Assembly (NCBI GenBank): GCA_025056455.1
Contig: JANWVY010000005.1
Coordinates: forward strand, 310,001-374,000
Source: Bryobacteraceae bacterium
GTDB lineage: Bacteria > Acidobacteriota > Terriglobia > Bryobacterales > Bryobacteraceae
DNA: 64,000 nt
Direction of reading: 5' to 3'
This document shows, piece after piece, positions 16,908 through 25,432 of the stretch. The position numbers and the translations under genes were made by a program. How positions within the stretch are numbered: position 1 is the first letter of the stretch; every line of letters begins with the position of its first letter. Under the pieces are notes generated by a model that was given only the letters and a program-made list of their open reading frames with translations, made no database searches and had not been told where the DNA came from.

Positions 16908-17108
16908 TTAGCCTCCGCCGTAAACGATCAACACGCAGTGAACCCGGTTCCAGATGTGACTGAGCGAATCCAGATAGCCGGTGTACGGCACAAGGGCCCA
17001 AATGACCAGCGAAATCATGGCCGCCAAAAGGGCGTACTCAATCAGATCTTGACCCTGTTCGGCACGACGAAGACGAGCCAACACTGGATGCTTGTGGATG
17101 GCCGGCAT
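16908..17108 (-). CDS. Flp/Fap-type pilin
   Basis: A 66-residue type IVb Flp pilin. The prepilin-peptidase site and start of the mature helix are clear: E17-Q-G19 | Q-D-L-I-E24-Y25, with Glu at +5 and Tyr at +6 as in Flp pilins, followed by ALLAAMISLVIWAL. The C-terminus has a short extension with one Cys (VHCVLIVYGGG). The frame opens at 17129, but the ATG at 17108 has GGAG six bases upstream and is preferred. No tad/cpa secretion genes are in the window, so the assembly machinery must be elsewhere. It lies downstream of the 719-aa fibre-like gene on the same strand. Confidence 0.85.
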   Translation of the reverse strand: MPAIHKHPVLARLRRAEQGQDLIEYALLAAMISLVIWALVPYTGYLDSLSHIWNRVHCVLIVYGGG

Positions 17109-17234
17109 CTTGGTCTCCATCCTCATCATCGCCGTTTCCGATGGCGAGCGCCAGCCAAAAAAAACCTTAACTGATTCCTGCCCCTAGCTGCTGTAGCTCC
17201 CGCCCGAGATTAGGACCAAACGGCTGGTGTTCTC

Positions 17235-19394
17235 TCAGGGATTTGTCTGTGCTGGAAGACGCAAAACGCTGAGATTGCGGAGCGTAACCGTCTCGCTTGT
17301 GCTGCTGGACATTTGCGCGCGCAGTTCGACGACGACATCGCCGAGCGGCAGACTGGAGGCGCTTCCGGTGCTTGAAACGAGAATTGTGGCCCAGCTTTGC
17401 GTTGTCCAGTAAAGGTTGGACCCGATCGGTACCGCGTCGCTACGGATTGAAGCTACGGTGTCTGCGGCCAGGCCGCTCCGCGAGCCAAGCAACGTGCTTC
17501 CCCAGTACAGTGCATAGCTAAACCCTGTCGCCGTCCCCTCGTGCGAGAGATCGGCGCGAATTTCAAACCGGTCTCCGTTGCGAACCAGGACTTGCGGAAT
17601 CCGGCAACTTCCCAAGGCTGAGGCGGTTGTCGACGAAGTCGAGACCCCGGCCAGAGAGCAAATCACCTGTGGCAAAGTGTGTGTTTGACCGCCTTCCCGC
17701 GTCTTTCGAACATGCTCGGCTAAGTTGTACCAAGCATGTCCATTGGCCGGACTAGAAGGATCAGCGCTCGTTCCTGTTTCCTGCCAGGCCGCCTTCACCA
17801 CGGTCGAACTGGCGCGAAACGTTGACGCCTGCATGGAGCCATCGGCTTCCACGCGGGCAAGCTCGCTGCCCGCTGCATCTTGCCAGCTCTGGAGTGCTGT
17901 CGTTGATTGGCCCTCGCCCGCACGGACTGTTAGGGTCGTCGACCCGATTCCCGAAGCCGCATCCCGCACGGTCAAGGTCGAGCTCGGCGCATTCGTACCC
18001 ACTCCCAATCTCCGCGCGGAATTATCCCAAAACAGGCGGCTGCTGTTATGTGCTAAATTTCCGGCTGCGTCCACAAAGGGAACCGACCCACCAGGGTAGC
18101 CCGTGAATAAGCAAGCGTTCCACACAACGTCGAGGCCATTTGAAACCAAGCAGCGATTCGCTGCACCCAAGGGCAACCGCGACCATAATGTGGGGTTCGT
18201 TCCAACCCCTACGATCAGGTCACCTCGAGCCACCGTGGCGGGATTGGTATCCTGATGACCCGATCCGAGCAGGGGATGTGGTGTGGGCTGCCGGGGGTTG
18301 GTCATTCGCGGGTCGGCGTCAGTGACATAGCGATTGGAGCCACTGGGTGTGCCCGACGTTCCGAGAAGGGCCTGTTTTTGCTCTGTTGTCGGGTCATTCG
18401 CTGAGGAATGTGTAGGAAAATTCAGGGCCAGCTTCGACTCCGCGATAGCGGCATTCGCCGCTACGTGCTGGTTCATCACAACGCCCTGCGCCAACTGCGG
18501 CTCGGGCAAATTACCCGTTAGCGCACCGCCCACAGCGAGTCCTGGCTGGATGGATCCTCCGAGGCGGTAAGAAGCCAGAAGGATGTCGTTGGCTTGGGGG
18601 ATGGAAGTTGGGGCAAAGGTGATCGTATTGCCAGCTAGCGTGTAATCGAGTCCCGCTTTCTGCATCACACCATTCCGAAACAGCTGAAGGCTGCTGGCCG
18701 GATTGGGTGTATTGGACAGAGTGAAAGTGGCGTTCGAACCATTCAATAAGCCTGCCGGCACTTCATGGTCGACAAAGGCAGGGGTGGCCCCCGAGGCGCA
18801 TGGCCCGACTGTTCCGTTTACGCGGATACAATCGGTGGGTTGGCCCACGGCGCCCTCAATTTCTCCAGCGGCATTAATCACCGCCGCTCTTGAGGGCATG
18901 AACCCCAAGCCCTTTTTGGCGCGGGCCGCCAGCTCCTCGGTTAGACCAACGACGCTGCCAATGTCGATGGGACCATCGTTTGGACTTTGCAGCCAGCCTC
19001 CCGAAGGCGGCGGTCCGACCAGTTGCACATCCTTGATCTTCTTCGGTGTTGTGCTCGGCGGCACAGCCCAGTATTGGGTTGCGTGGACGCGTCCGTTCAC
19101 AACCAGCCGAACCACATAATAGGCTCCGGGAGAGGCCGTGGTAGTAGGCACTAAGTTGACCTTTAACACGCCATCCACAATCCGTACGGTACGGTTATAG
19201 GCGGGGACCGAAGAGTAGTCCGAGGCGAGAAAACTTCGCCATTCAATGAGGGCAATCCCGTTGAACTTGCTTCCGTCTGCGCGGTAGATCGTGTCTTCGA
19301 TGGTTGTCAGTTGAGGCTGCGCCCAAACCGCCAAAGGACAGGACAAACAGGCTACGGCAAACACACCTCGAGCCAAAATCCGATTTCCAAACAT
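17235..19394 (-). CDS. Large secreted fibre-like protein, unknown function
   Basis: A 719-residue protein with a signal peptide (to about residue 25, VWAQPQ). An N-terminal beta-rich domain (about 28-125) has the look of a carboxypeptidase-regulatory/Ig fold. Then come segments seen in phage tail-fibre or minor-tail proteins (NGSNATFTLSNTPNPASSL, LQLFRNGVMQKAGLDY, ITFAPTSIPQANDILLASY). The middle is Gly/Ser/Thr/Asn-rich (VTDADPRMTNPR), and the C-terminus is a beta-rich domain. No enzyme motif is visible. GGAGG lies six bases before the ATG. The downstream gene on the strand is a Flp pilin, which makes an extracellular appendage or adhesin role plausible, but this is inference. Confidence 0.75.
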   Translation of the reverse strand: MFGNRILARGVFAVACLSCPLAVWAQPQLTTIEDTIYRADGSKFNGIALIEWRSFLASDYSSVPAYNRTVRIVDGVLKVNLVPTTTASPGAYYVVRLVVNGRVHATQYWAVPPSTTPKKIKDVQLVGPPPSGGWLQSPNDGPIDIGSVVGLTEELAARAKKGLGFMPSRAAVINAAGEIEGAVGQPTDCIRVNGTVGPCASGATPAFVDHEVPAGLLNGSNATFTLSNTPNPASSLQLFRNGVMQKAGLDYTLAGNTITFAPTSIPQANDILLASYRLGGSIQPGLAVGGALTGNLPEPQLAQGVVMNQHVAANAAIAESKLALNFPTHSSANDPTTEQKQALLGTSGTPSGSNRYVTDADPRMTNPRQPTPHPLLGSGHQDTNPATVARGDLIVGVGTNPTLWSRLPLGAANRCLVSNGLDVVWNACLFTGYPGGSVPFVDAAGNLAHNSSRLFWDNSARRLGVGTNAPSSTLTVRDAASGIGSTTLTVRAGEGQSTTALQSWQDAAGSELARVEADGSMQASTFRASSTVVKAAWQETGTSADPSSPANGHAWYNLAEHVRKTREGGQTHTLPQVICSLAGVSTSSTTASALGSCRIPQVLVRNGDRFEIRADLSHEGTATGFSYALYWGSTLLGSRSGLAADTVASIRSDAVPIGSNLYWTTQSWATILVSSTGSASSLPLGDVVVELRAQMSSSTSETVTLRNLSVLRLPAQTNP

Positions 19395-19653
19395 GCATTG
19401 CCTCCAGGCTTAAGCCCGGCTGTAGAGCGGCCGCCGGGCGCGGCTCCGCCGTGCGAATCAGACGCTCGGTGAAGCGTCACGCGGTTTGCTTTGGGATTTG
19501 GGGGAAGGCGGCTCCGCTGCCCTTAGCTTAGCGGGACGAGGTTTTCCGGCCAGAATTCACCGCTCCCCGACCAGAGCGGTAACTGTTTGAACGCATGACA
19601 CATCGGAAAACCTGCGCAATTTCAAAGTAGTTTGTGAACCGGACCGGACACCG

Positions 19654-20529
19654 CTACTGGCTCAGCCACCACTTCATGGTCTTGGTCACCAAATCGGCAG
19701 CATCCCAGTGTGACCAGTGACCTGCATGGGGAATCGTCACCAGCGTGAGTGGCGCTTCGATCCATTTCCAAGTGTCGTTCAGCGCGCCCGGCAAAAGCGC
19801 CCAGTCCTTCAATCCATGAAACATCAACACCGGGACCTGAATGTTTGGCAGAACTGACCCCTCGGCCCGGTAGGGTTCGCGAGGATAATTCCGTTTGTAA
19901 TAATTCAGCATCGCCTCGAAGTCCGACTTGCGAAATGCATCGATATACTTCTCTCTCTCGGCCGCTGGAACCATCGCGGCCAGGCCCTCCGCGCTGAGCT
20001 TGCGGTGCGCCTCTTCCTGCTGGAAGTTTCTCGCGTACTGGCTATTTTTCTGCTGCTCGGGGTTATGCGCTAATTCCCGTCGTAAGCCGTGGGGGTGGGG
20101 AAGATTGACGATCACCAGCTTGTCTACTGCCGAAGGCGCAAAGGCGGCAACCGACCATGCAATCGCCCCGCCCCAATCGTGTCCAACAATCGTGGCCTTC
20201 TCTTTGCCAAGATGGCGGATCACGGCTAGAACATCTGACACGAGCAAGTTCATGTCGTAGTTTTCTACGCCTTTGGGTTTGTCCGAGAGATTATAGCCCC
20301 GAAGATCCATCGCAACGACTTGAAAATTCTCCGCCAGGGCTTCCATCTGATGCCGCCAGGAATACCAGAAATCAGGAAATCCATGAATCAGGACTACCAA
20401 CGGTCCCTTGCCCAGCGTCACGTAGTGAAGCTTGACGCCTTTGTTGTCTGCATAACCATGTTCGACGCGATCCATCAGGTCAGCTCCCAAGGCAGTCGCC
20501 GCCAGCAGCAGAGAGGCTAGTTGTTTCAT
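19654..20529 (-). CDS. Exported alpha/beta hydrolase, epoxide-hydrolase-like
   Basis: A 291-residue alpha/beta hydrolase with a signal peptide (residues 1-16). [10 protein letters not shown] (from His49) is the oxyanion-hole motif, and GHDWGG supplies the nucleophile Asp118. HAGHWSHWD near the C-terminus gives the catalytic His (about 271). An Asp nucleophile with HGxP is the pattern of epoxide hydrolases; haloalkane dehalogenases share the fold but usually have different halide-stabilising residues. Export of such an enzyme is less common. Its start overlaps the stop of the upstream PLP enzyme by four bases, so the two are coupled. Confidence 0.85.
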   Translation of the reverse strand: MKQLASLLLAATALGADLMDRVEHGYADNKGVKLHYVTLGKGPLVVLIHGFPDFWYSWRHQMEALAENFQVVAMDLRGYNLSDKPKGVENYDMNLLVSDVLAVIRHLGKEKATIVGHDWGGAIAWSVAAFAPSAVDKLVIVNLPHPHGLRRELAHNPEQQKNSQYARNFQQEEAHRKLSAEGLAAMVPAAEREKYIDAFRKSDFEAMLNYYKRNYPREPYRAEGSVLPNIQVPVLMFHGLKDWALLPGALNDTWKWIEAPLTLVTIPHAGHWSHWDAADLVTKTMKWWLSQ

Positions 20530-21623
20530 TGCAATTTCCCACGACCTTCCACTTTCCAGATTTCGACGACCTCGCCTCCGCGAACGCCATAGACGTGCTC
20601 ATGCAAATTCATCACGACACAGATGTGATTCGGAATAATCCGTAAACGGTCGCCTACAGCAAACTCACACTCGGTGCGCTTTAGATCGATGTAGCCGTGT
20701 TCTTCGTTCATCTTGAAGAACACCGCCTCGGGCGCGTCCACCACATAGCCAAAACTCATCTCCGAGGTCCCAGCCAGGCGATCGGAGGAGAAGGTCTTCG
20801 AGCCGCCGTCAATGATCACTTGCCGCGGTCTCGCCGTCGAGACGACGGTCACCAGCACTGAGGCGGCGCAGTCATCCAGCTGACAAGCCTGGCTGGCTAA
20901 CCAGACGTTCTTGTCGTTGAAAATGTAGGTGCCAGGCCGGATTTCGTTCATCCCCGGGATTTGGTGGGACTGCCACAGCAAGGGCGTTGATCCACCGCTC
21001 ACCACGTTCAATGGGAGGGCCGCACGTTTCCATTCGGAGATCATCCATTGAACGAGCGAAGCCAGTTCGGCCAGCTCTTCTGCGCCTTCTCCCTGAGCGG
21101 TTCGAATGTGCCCGGGATAAAAAGCGATTCCTTCCAGGTTGAGATAGGGCAGCCGCGCAATTTGGCGTCCCAATTCGTTTAATTCTTCTCCTGGGGTCAC
21201 GCCAACGCGCCCCATCCCCACGTCCGCTTCCGCCAGAACCGACACCGGAACGCGAGCAGAGCGCGCGGCGTCAGAAAGCTGCCGGGCCGCAAAGAGACTA
21301 TCTAAGCTTACGGTCAGCCGTGTTTTCTTGGCGACTTCCATCAGCCGGTCTAACTTCTTGCGGCCAATCACGGGGTAGGCTACCAGCAGGTCCGGAGTGC
21401 CGGACTGGGCCATGACCTCGGCCTCACCTACCTTCGCCACGGTGAGCCCAATGGCTCCATGCTCCAGTTGCAGGCGACCCAGAGCTGGAATCTTGTGTGT
21501 CTTGGTATGCGGTCTCAACCGTAAATCGTAAGACTTGGCGTAACCGGCCACCCGTTTCAGGTTGCGCTCCATGATGTCCAAGTCAATCACAACCGCGGGC
21601 GTTTCCAGTTCCGAGATCCGCAT
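20526..21623 (-). CDS. Fold-III PLP enzyme: D-serine dehydratase / D-threonine aldolase family
   Basis: A 365-residue alanine-racemase-fold PLP enzyme. The start [14 protein letters not shown] leads to LRPHTKTHK with the probable PLP lysine at Lys41. Later blocks are [29 protein letters not shown] and [11 protein letters not shown]. Near the C-terminus PNHICVVMN gives a His333-x-Cys335 metal pair. As I recall, zinc-dependent D-serine dehydratases have HxC here while D-threonine aldolases have HxD, so a D-serine dehydratase-like activity is slightly favoured. The substrate is not proved. It begins four bases after the upstream gene and overlaps the downstream hydrolase by four bases. Confidence 0.85.
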   Translation of the reverse strand: MRISELETPAVVIDLDIMERNLKRVAGYAKSYDLRLRPHTKTHKIPALGRLQLEHGAIGLTVAKVGEAEVMAQSGTPDLLVAYPVIGRKKLDRLMEVAKKTRLTVSLDSLFAARQLSDAARSARVPVSVLAEADVGMGRVGVTPGEELNELGRQIARLPYLNLEGIAFYPGHIRTAQGEGAEELAELASLVQWMISEWKRAALPLNVVSGGSTPLLWQSHQIPGMNEIRPGTYIFNDKNVWLASQACQLDDCAASVLVTVVSTARPRQVIIDGGSKTFSSDRLAGTSEMSFGYVVDAPEAVFFKMNEEHGYIDLKRTECEFAVGDRLRIIPNHICVVMNLHEHVYGVRGGEVVEIWKVEGRGKLQ

Positions 21624-21627
21624 GCAG

Positions 21628-22290
21628 TTACTGTTGAAATTCCAGCGTAAGCTTGCCGGCCTGGCCGCGATAGATCAACGCAAGGTCTTTCGCTTTGTGC
21701 TTCCCCTCGAGAGGAAAATACAGATAACCCTTTACCGGTTGTTCGATCTCGCCTTCCGGCAGACTATTTTTCTTGAGAAATTCAAGCAGAGGGTTCTCAC
21801 TTGATTTCTCCGCTTGTGCCGTCACCTCCGCACTACCTTGGGTGTTGGCGTTTCCAATCTGGCCCCCGTCACCATTCAGTCTGCGAGGACGCCCGCCTCC
21901 AAGGCCACCCCAAATTGGCCCGTTCGGATTGCCGGTAAAAACTCCACCGCCATGCCGCTCGCTGAGCTGGAGTGCGCCGCCTCCGGCAAGCTGCGAGGGA
22001 TGGAACGGCTGCGACTTCTGGCCATCTTTGTAGGAATGCAGCGTGAAATCATCCCCAAAGATTTTGATGGGTTTTCCAGGCCGGGGCGTGACGGTGAGCT
22101 CCAGGACGACAATGTTGCCGCCAAGATCCGTGCCAAGCAATTGCTTGACTGCCTCTTTGTCCAGGTGGGCAATGCATTCCACCTTCAGGTCGGGATTGCT
22201 GGCTCTGGCCGAAATCGGTTTCTTGTCTGCGGCGCTTAACAAAAGGCCGGTAAATACCACCCAAGAGATGGGGCGGAGTGCGCGCGCCAT
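21628..22290 (-). CDS. Secreted hypothetical protein
   Basis: A 220-residue protein with a signal-like N-terminus (residues 1-20). A beta-rich region (LKVECIAHL, NIVVLELTVTP, IFGDDFTLHSY) is followed by a Gly/Asn-rich low-complexity segment (about 100-150, GGVFTGNPNGPIWGG). The C-terminal strand region has GYLYFPLEGKHKAKDLALIY. This resembles acidobacterial hypotheticals, but I cannot assign a family. GGGAGG lies nine bases before the ATG. It is the first of three same-strand genes with near-zero spacing, ahead of the PLP enzyme. Confidence 0.75.
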   Translation of the reverse strand: MARALRPISWVVFTGLLLSAADKKPISARASNPDLKVECIAHLDKEAVKQLLGTDLGGNIVVLELTVTPRPGKPIKIFGDDFTLHSYKDGQKSQPFHPSQLAGGGALQLSERHGGGVFTGNPNGPIWGGLGGGRPRRLNGDGGQIGNANTQGSAEVTAQAEKSSENPLLEFLKKNSLPEGEIEQPVKGYLYFPLEGKHKAKDLALIYRGQAGKLTLEFQQ

Positions 22291-22389
22291 GCTGCTGAAC
22301 CTCCCTGGTTGATTCTACCGCGCCCAGACCGCACCGTTTTTGAGAAAGTTTCTCCGGGCCGACGTTAAAAAGCCTTTTCGGATGCGATT

Positions 22390-24072
22390 TCACAGGAAAT
22401 CGAAATCACAGCCGAGATGGGCTTGTGTGACGTGGTCGAGAAAGAGCTTGCCATAGCCGCGCTGGTAGTGTGGCGGAGGAGGCACAAACTGGGCCAGGCG
22501 CGCTTCCAGCTCGTCATTCGATATCTCGAGCTGCAGAAGCCGGGACTCAACATCGAGCGTCACTTCGTCGCCAGTCCGCACTGCAGCCAGTGGGCCTCCG
22601 ACGGCGGACTCCGGCGCCACATGTAACACAATGGTCCCAAAACTCGTGCCGCTCATCCGGGCATCAGAAATTCGCACCACATCCTGGACGCCTCGCTCGA
22701 GCAGGCGCTTCGGAATTGGAATATGCCCCCACTCGGGAAAGCCAGGTGCTCCCTTGGGCCCGCAGTTCTTCATCACCAGAACTGTCTTTTCGTCTACAGG
22801 TAGGTCCGGCGAGTCGATCTGCTCGCGCATGTGTTCATAGTTCTCAAACACGTAAGCCGGTCCGCGATGGCGCAGCAGAGCGGGGGAGGCGGCGCTCTGT
22901 TTGATGACCGCTCCGTCCGGACATAAATTCCCGCGGAGAACGGCGATCGCTCCTTGCTGGCTCAAGGGACGGTCCAACGGACGAATGATTTCTTCATTCC
23001 AACAGGCCGCTGCTTCCAAGTTCTGGGCAAGCGTTTTGCCGTTGACCGTCAGGCAGTCGCCATTCAAAAGCTCCCGAATCCGCATGAGAAGTGCGGGAAC
23101 GCCCCCAGCAGCAAAAAAATCCTCCATCAAATACTCGCCCGATGGCTTGACATTGGCCAGCGTGGGTGTCCTCCGAGAAATAACGTCAAAATCGTCCAGC
23201 TGGAGTGCGACCCCGGCGCGCCGGGCAATCGCCAGAAGGTGGACAACAGCATTCGTCGATCCTCCTAAGGCCATCATGGCCGTAACGCCGTTCTCGATGG
23301 CTTGCCGGGTCAAGATCCGTGATGGCGTCAGATCCTCTTTCACCATCTCCACGATGCGCATCCCGCTTCGTTCTGCAATTTCATAACGGCGGGAGTCGAC
23401 CGCAGGAATCGCGGCACAGCCCGGAAGGGTCATTCCCATCGCCTCGACGACGCAGGCCATCGTGGATGCCGTTCCCATGACAGCGCAGTGGCCGGCGCTT
23501 CTTGCAATCGCGCCCTCGATTTCAGACCATTCTCGAGGTCCCAGTTCGCCCCGGCGATACTGGTCAAATAAACGCCGGCCGTCAGTGCCCGCCCCCAATT
23601 TCTGATTGCGCCACAAACCACCCAGCATCGGCCCGCCTGGGACCAGAATCGCCGGGATACCCGCACTGATCGCCCCCATTAACTGCGCCGGAGTTGTTTT
23701 GTCGCAACCGCAAAGCAGAACCACCCCATCCAGTGGATTTGCGCGGATTGACTCCTCCACATCCATGGCCATCAAATTCCGCAGCAGCATGCTGGTCGGG
23801 CGAAGAAACATCTCTCCCAGCGAAATTGTTGGGAACTCGAGTGGAACGCCACCACCCACCCACACGCCCCGCTTGACCGCTTCCGCCACCTGACGCAGAT
23901 GCAAATTACAGTTGTTCAATTCGCTCCAGGAATTGCAGATTCCTATGACTGGCTTGCCGTGGAAGATATGGCTTCCCAAACCTTCCGATCGCAACCAAGC
24001 TTTCCGGGAAAAGCCATAATATTCCGGCGTATCGAACCAAGCCGCCGAGCGCAATTTCTTCTGGTTTGTCAT
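22390..24072 (-). CDS. Sugar-acid dehydratase of the IlvD/Edd family (arabinonate dehydratase-like)
   Basis: A 560-residue Fe-S dehydratase. Cys55, Cys123 and Cys196 (in ELNNCN, GCDKTTP and GHCAVMGTASTM) have the 68- and 73-residue spacing I recall for the [2Fe-2S] ligands of L-arabinonate dehydratase. The C-terminal HLGCDFDFL is typical of the sugar-acid branch rather than of true dihydroxy-acid dehydratases (IlvD), so the enzyme probably dehydrates an aldonic acid to a 2-keto-3-deoxy acid. The frame opens at 24201, but the first 43 residues are outside the family and overlap the riboswitch region. The ATG at 24072 is preferred. A TACAAT -10-like box lies just upstream and shares DNA with the divergent lysine-operon promoter. 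Confidence 0.85.
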   Translation of the reverse strand: MTNQKKLRSAAWFDTPEYYGFSRKAWLRSEGLGSHIFHGKPVIGICNSWSELNNCNLHLRQVAEAVKRGVWVGGGVPLEFPTISLGEMFLRPTSMLLRNLMAMDVEESIRANPLDGVVLLCGCDKTTPAQLMGAISAGIPAILVPGGPMLGGLWRNQKLGAGTDGRRLFDQYRRGELGPREWSEIEGAIARSAGHCAVMGTASTMACVVEAMGMTLPGCAAIPAVDSRRYEIAERSGMRIVEMVKEDLTPSRILTRQAIENGVTAMMALGGSTNAVVHLLAIARRAGVALQLDDFDVISRRTPTLANVKPSGEYLMEDFFAAGGVPALLMRIRELLNGDCLTVNGKTLAQNLEAAACWNEEIIRPLDRPLSQQGAIAVLRGNLCPDGAVIKQSAASPALLRHRGPAYVFENYEHMREQIDSPDLPVDEKTVLVMKNCGPKGAPGFPEWGHIPIPKRLLERGVQDVVRISDARMSGTSFGTIVLHVAPESAVGGPLAAVRTGDEVTLDVESRLLQLEISNDELEARLAQFVPPPPHYQRGYGKLFLDHVTQAHLGCDFDFL

Positions 24073-24083
24073 GATGGCGACTA

Positions 24084-24111
24084 TTGTACTGAGGCCACCC
24101 CGTGGTATCCT
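24084..24111 (+). promoter_or_regulatory. Promoter of the lysine riboswitch/operon
   Basis: TTGTAC (24084-24089), 16 bases, then an extended -10 TGGTATCCT (hexamer 24106-24111). The predicted start, about seven bases downstream near 24118, coincides with the first base of riboswitch stem P1. It overlaps the 5' region of the divergent dehydratase gene, whose own TACAAT box lies in the same DNA. Confidence 0.65.
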
Positions 24112-24117
24112 GAGAAG

Positions 24118-24307
24118 TTCTTGGTAGAGGTGCGGCGGCCAAGAGTAGTTGCGCAAGCCGTTCTGGAGCACTCCAGATTGCGCGAGGAAAGGGGCCGGCA
24201 AATGTTCCGCCGAAATCGTTGTCCCAGTAGCTGAGGCAGCGGTTGGGGGTCCAGGCTAATACCTGGCCACTGTCATCCGGTTGATCCGGATGGAGCGCTA
24301 TCAGGGA
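24118..24307 (+). ncRNA. Lysine riboswitch (L-box)
   Basis: The leader carries the conserved L-box blocks in order: AGAGGTGC (24126-24133), CCAAGAGTAG (24139-24148), GGAAAGGGG (24186-24194), GCCGAA (24209-24214), CTGTC (24271-24275) and GGAGCGCTATC (24292-24302). The stems are visible. P1 pairs 24118-24127 with 24298-24307 (ten pairs, three G-U). An arm pairs GCGCAA 24151-24156 with TTGCGC 24178-24183. Another pairs CGTTGTC 24217-24223 with GGCAGCG 24235-24241. Further arms are CCAGG/CCTGG at 24251-24266 and CATCCGG/CCGGATG at 24274-24292. It lies directly before four lysine-pathway genes. The 24308-24378 platform has no T-run terminator, so translational or Rho-dependent control is more likely. 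Confidence 0.92.
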
Positions 24308-24378
24308 AACAGGCCCGCCGTCTGGGCACGCGCTGTCTGTCCCCACCGCTCCGTGATCCTCTCCGCAAGAAGGCAAGC

Positions 24379-25383
24379 ATGGACGTCTTTCAGCTTACTA
24401 GAGCGCTAGTTGATATTGAATCCATCACCGGCAATGAACGCCGCATTGGACAGTACCTGGTAAAGCTCCTTCAAGGCCTTTGCCAGAAGTACGACGGCGT
24501 CGTGGAAGAAATTGAAGTCGAGCCCAACCGTTTTAATGTGCTTGCCTGTTGGGGTGCCCCAACGGTCACCTTTTCCACTCACATGGATACAGTGCCACCG
24601 TTTTTCCCTTCCCGAGAAGACGACGACTACATTTGGGGACGCGGGGCTTGCGACACCAAGGGAATCATCGCGAGCATGATCCACGCCATCGAAGGCTTAC
24701 TCGCCGAAGGCCGGCGAAATCTTGCGCTGTTGTTGGTTGTGGGCGAAGAACGCAATAGCGCGGGCGCCTACTGGATGTCAAAACAGCCGCGCGGCTCTCG
24801 GTATTTGATCAACGGTGAACCCACTGAAAACCAGCTCGCGCTCGGCTCCAAGGGAGCGCTGCGGTTGGAGGTGATCACCCGTGGGAAGATGGCCCATTCC
24901 GCGTATCCGCATCTGGGAGAATCTGCGATCGAAAAAATGCTCGACATCCTCCAAGACTTACGTTCCATGCCGCTTTTAACGGATTCGCTTTTGGGTCCCA
25001 GCACGCTCAATATTGGCACGATCAGCGGTGGTCGCGCGCCCAACATCGTGCCAGATTATTGCCAGGCAGAAATCTTAATTCGCTTGGTGGACGACGGATT
25101 GTCCACCAAGGCGGCCGCTGAACAGCTCATTGGCCAGCGCGGTGAAGTGAAAGAAGTTCTGCGAATTCCAGCGCTCCGGCTGGGAAAACTCGAAGGGTTT
25201 CCCACAACCGTTGTCGCCTACACAACCGACATCCCCGCCTTCGGCGGCACTTGGGGCCAGCCGTTTCTTCTAGGGCCAGGAACCATCCATGTCGCCCATA
25301 CTTCTGAAGAAAGGGTCCCAAAACAGCAGTTGGTGGAAGCAATCGGAATTTATCAATCTATGGCCCAGCAGCTACTCACGTAG
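24379..25383 (+). CDS. dapE: M20 family amidohydrolase, probable succinyl-diaminopimelate desuccinylase
   Basis: A 334-residue di-zinc M20 peptidase-family enzyme. Metal and catalytic motifs are STHMDTVP (His68, Asp70), GRGACDTKG (Asp92), VGEER (Glu123/Glu124) and HTSEERV near the end. A dimerisation domain lies in the middle (about 155-265). The family includes DapE, ArgE and the LysW-lysine hydrolase LysK. Context decides: it is the first gene after a lysine riboswitch and precedes asd, lysC and dapB, so removal of an acyl group from a diaminopimelate intermediate is the best call. GAAGG lies five bases before the ATG. The paralogue-level assignment remains an inference. Confidence 0.8.
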   Translation: MDVFQLTRALVDIESITGNERRIGQYLVKLLQGLCQKYDGVVEEIEVEPNRFNVLACWGAPTVTFSTHMDTVPPFFPSREDDDYIWGRGACDTKGIIASMIHAIEGLLAEGRRNLALLLVVGEERNSAGAYWMSKQPRGSRYLINGEPTENQLALGSKGALRLEVITRGKMAHSAYPHLGESAIEKMLDILQDLRSMPLLTDSLLGPSTLNIGTISGGRAPNIVPDYCQAEILIRLVDDGLSTKAAAEQLIGQRGEVKEVLRIPALRLGKLEGFPTTVVAYTTDIPAFGGTWGQPFLLGPGTIHVAHTSEERVPKQQLVEAIGIYQSMAQQLLT

Positions 25384-25432
25384 TCTGTCTCAGCTTGGTG
25401 CAAATCCTGAACAGAAGCGAAGCGAAAGGAAA

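Noticed and set aside
19395-19653. Possible cyclic-di-GMP riboswitch upstream of the 719-aa protein (AAAGCAAACC-like segment)
   Set aside because: Only a short match; the second conserved half and the tetraloop/receptor pairing of the GEMM fold are missing.
24073-24201. N-terminal extension of the sugar-acid dehydratase
   Set aside because: The extra 43 residues are outside the family and overlap the lysine-operon promoter and riboswitch P1; the ATG at 24072 gives a normal N-terminus.
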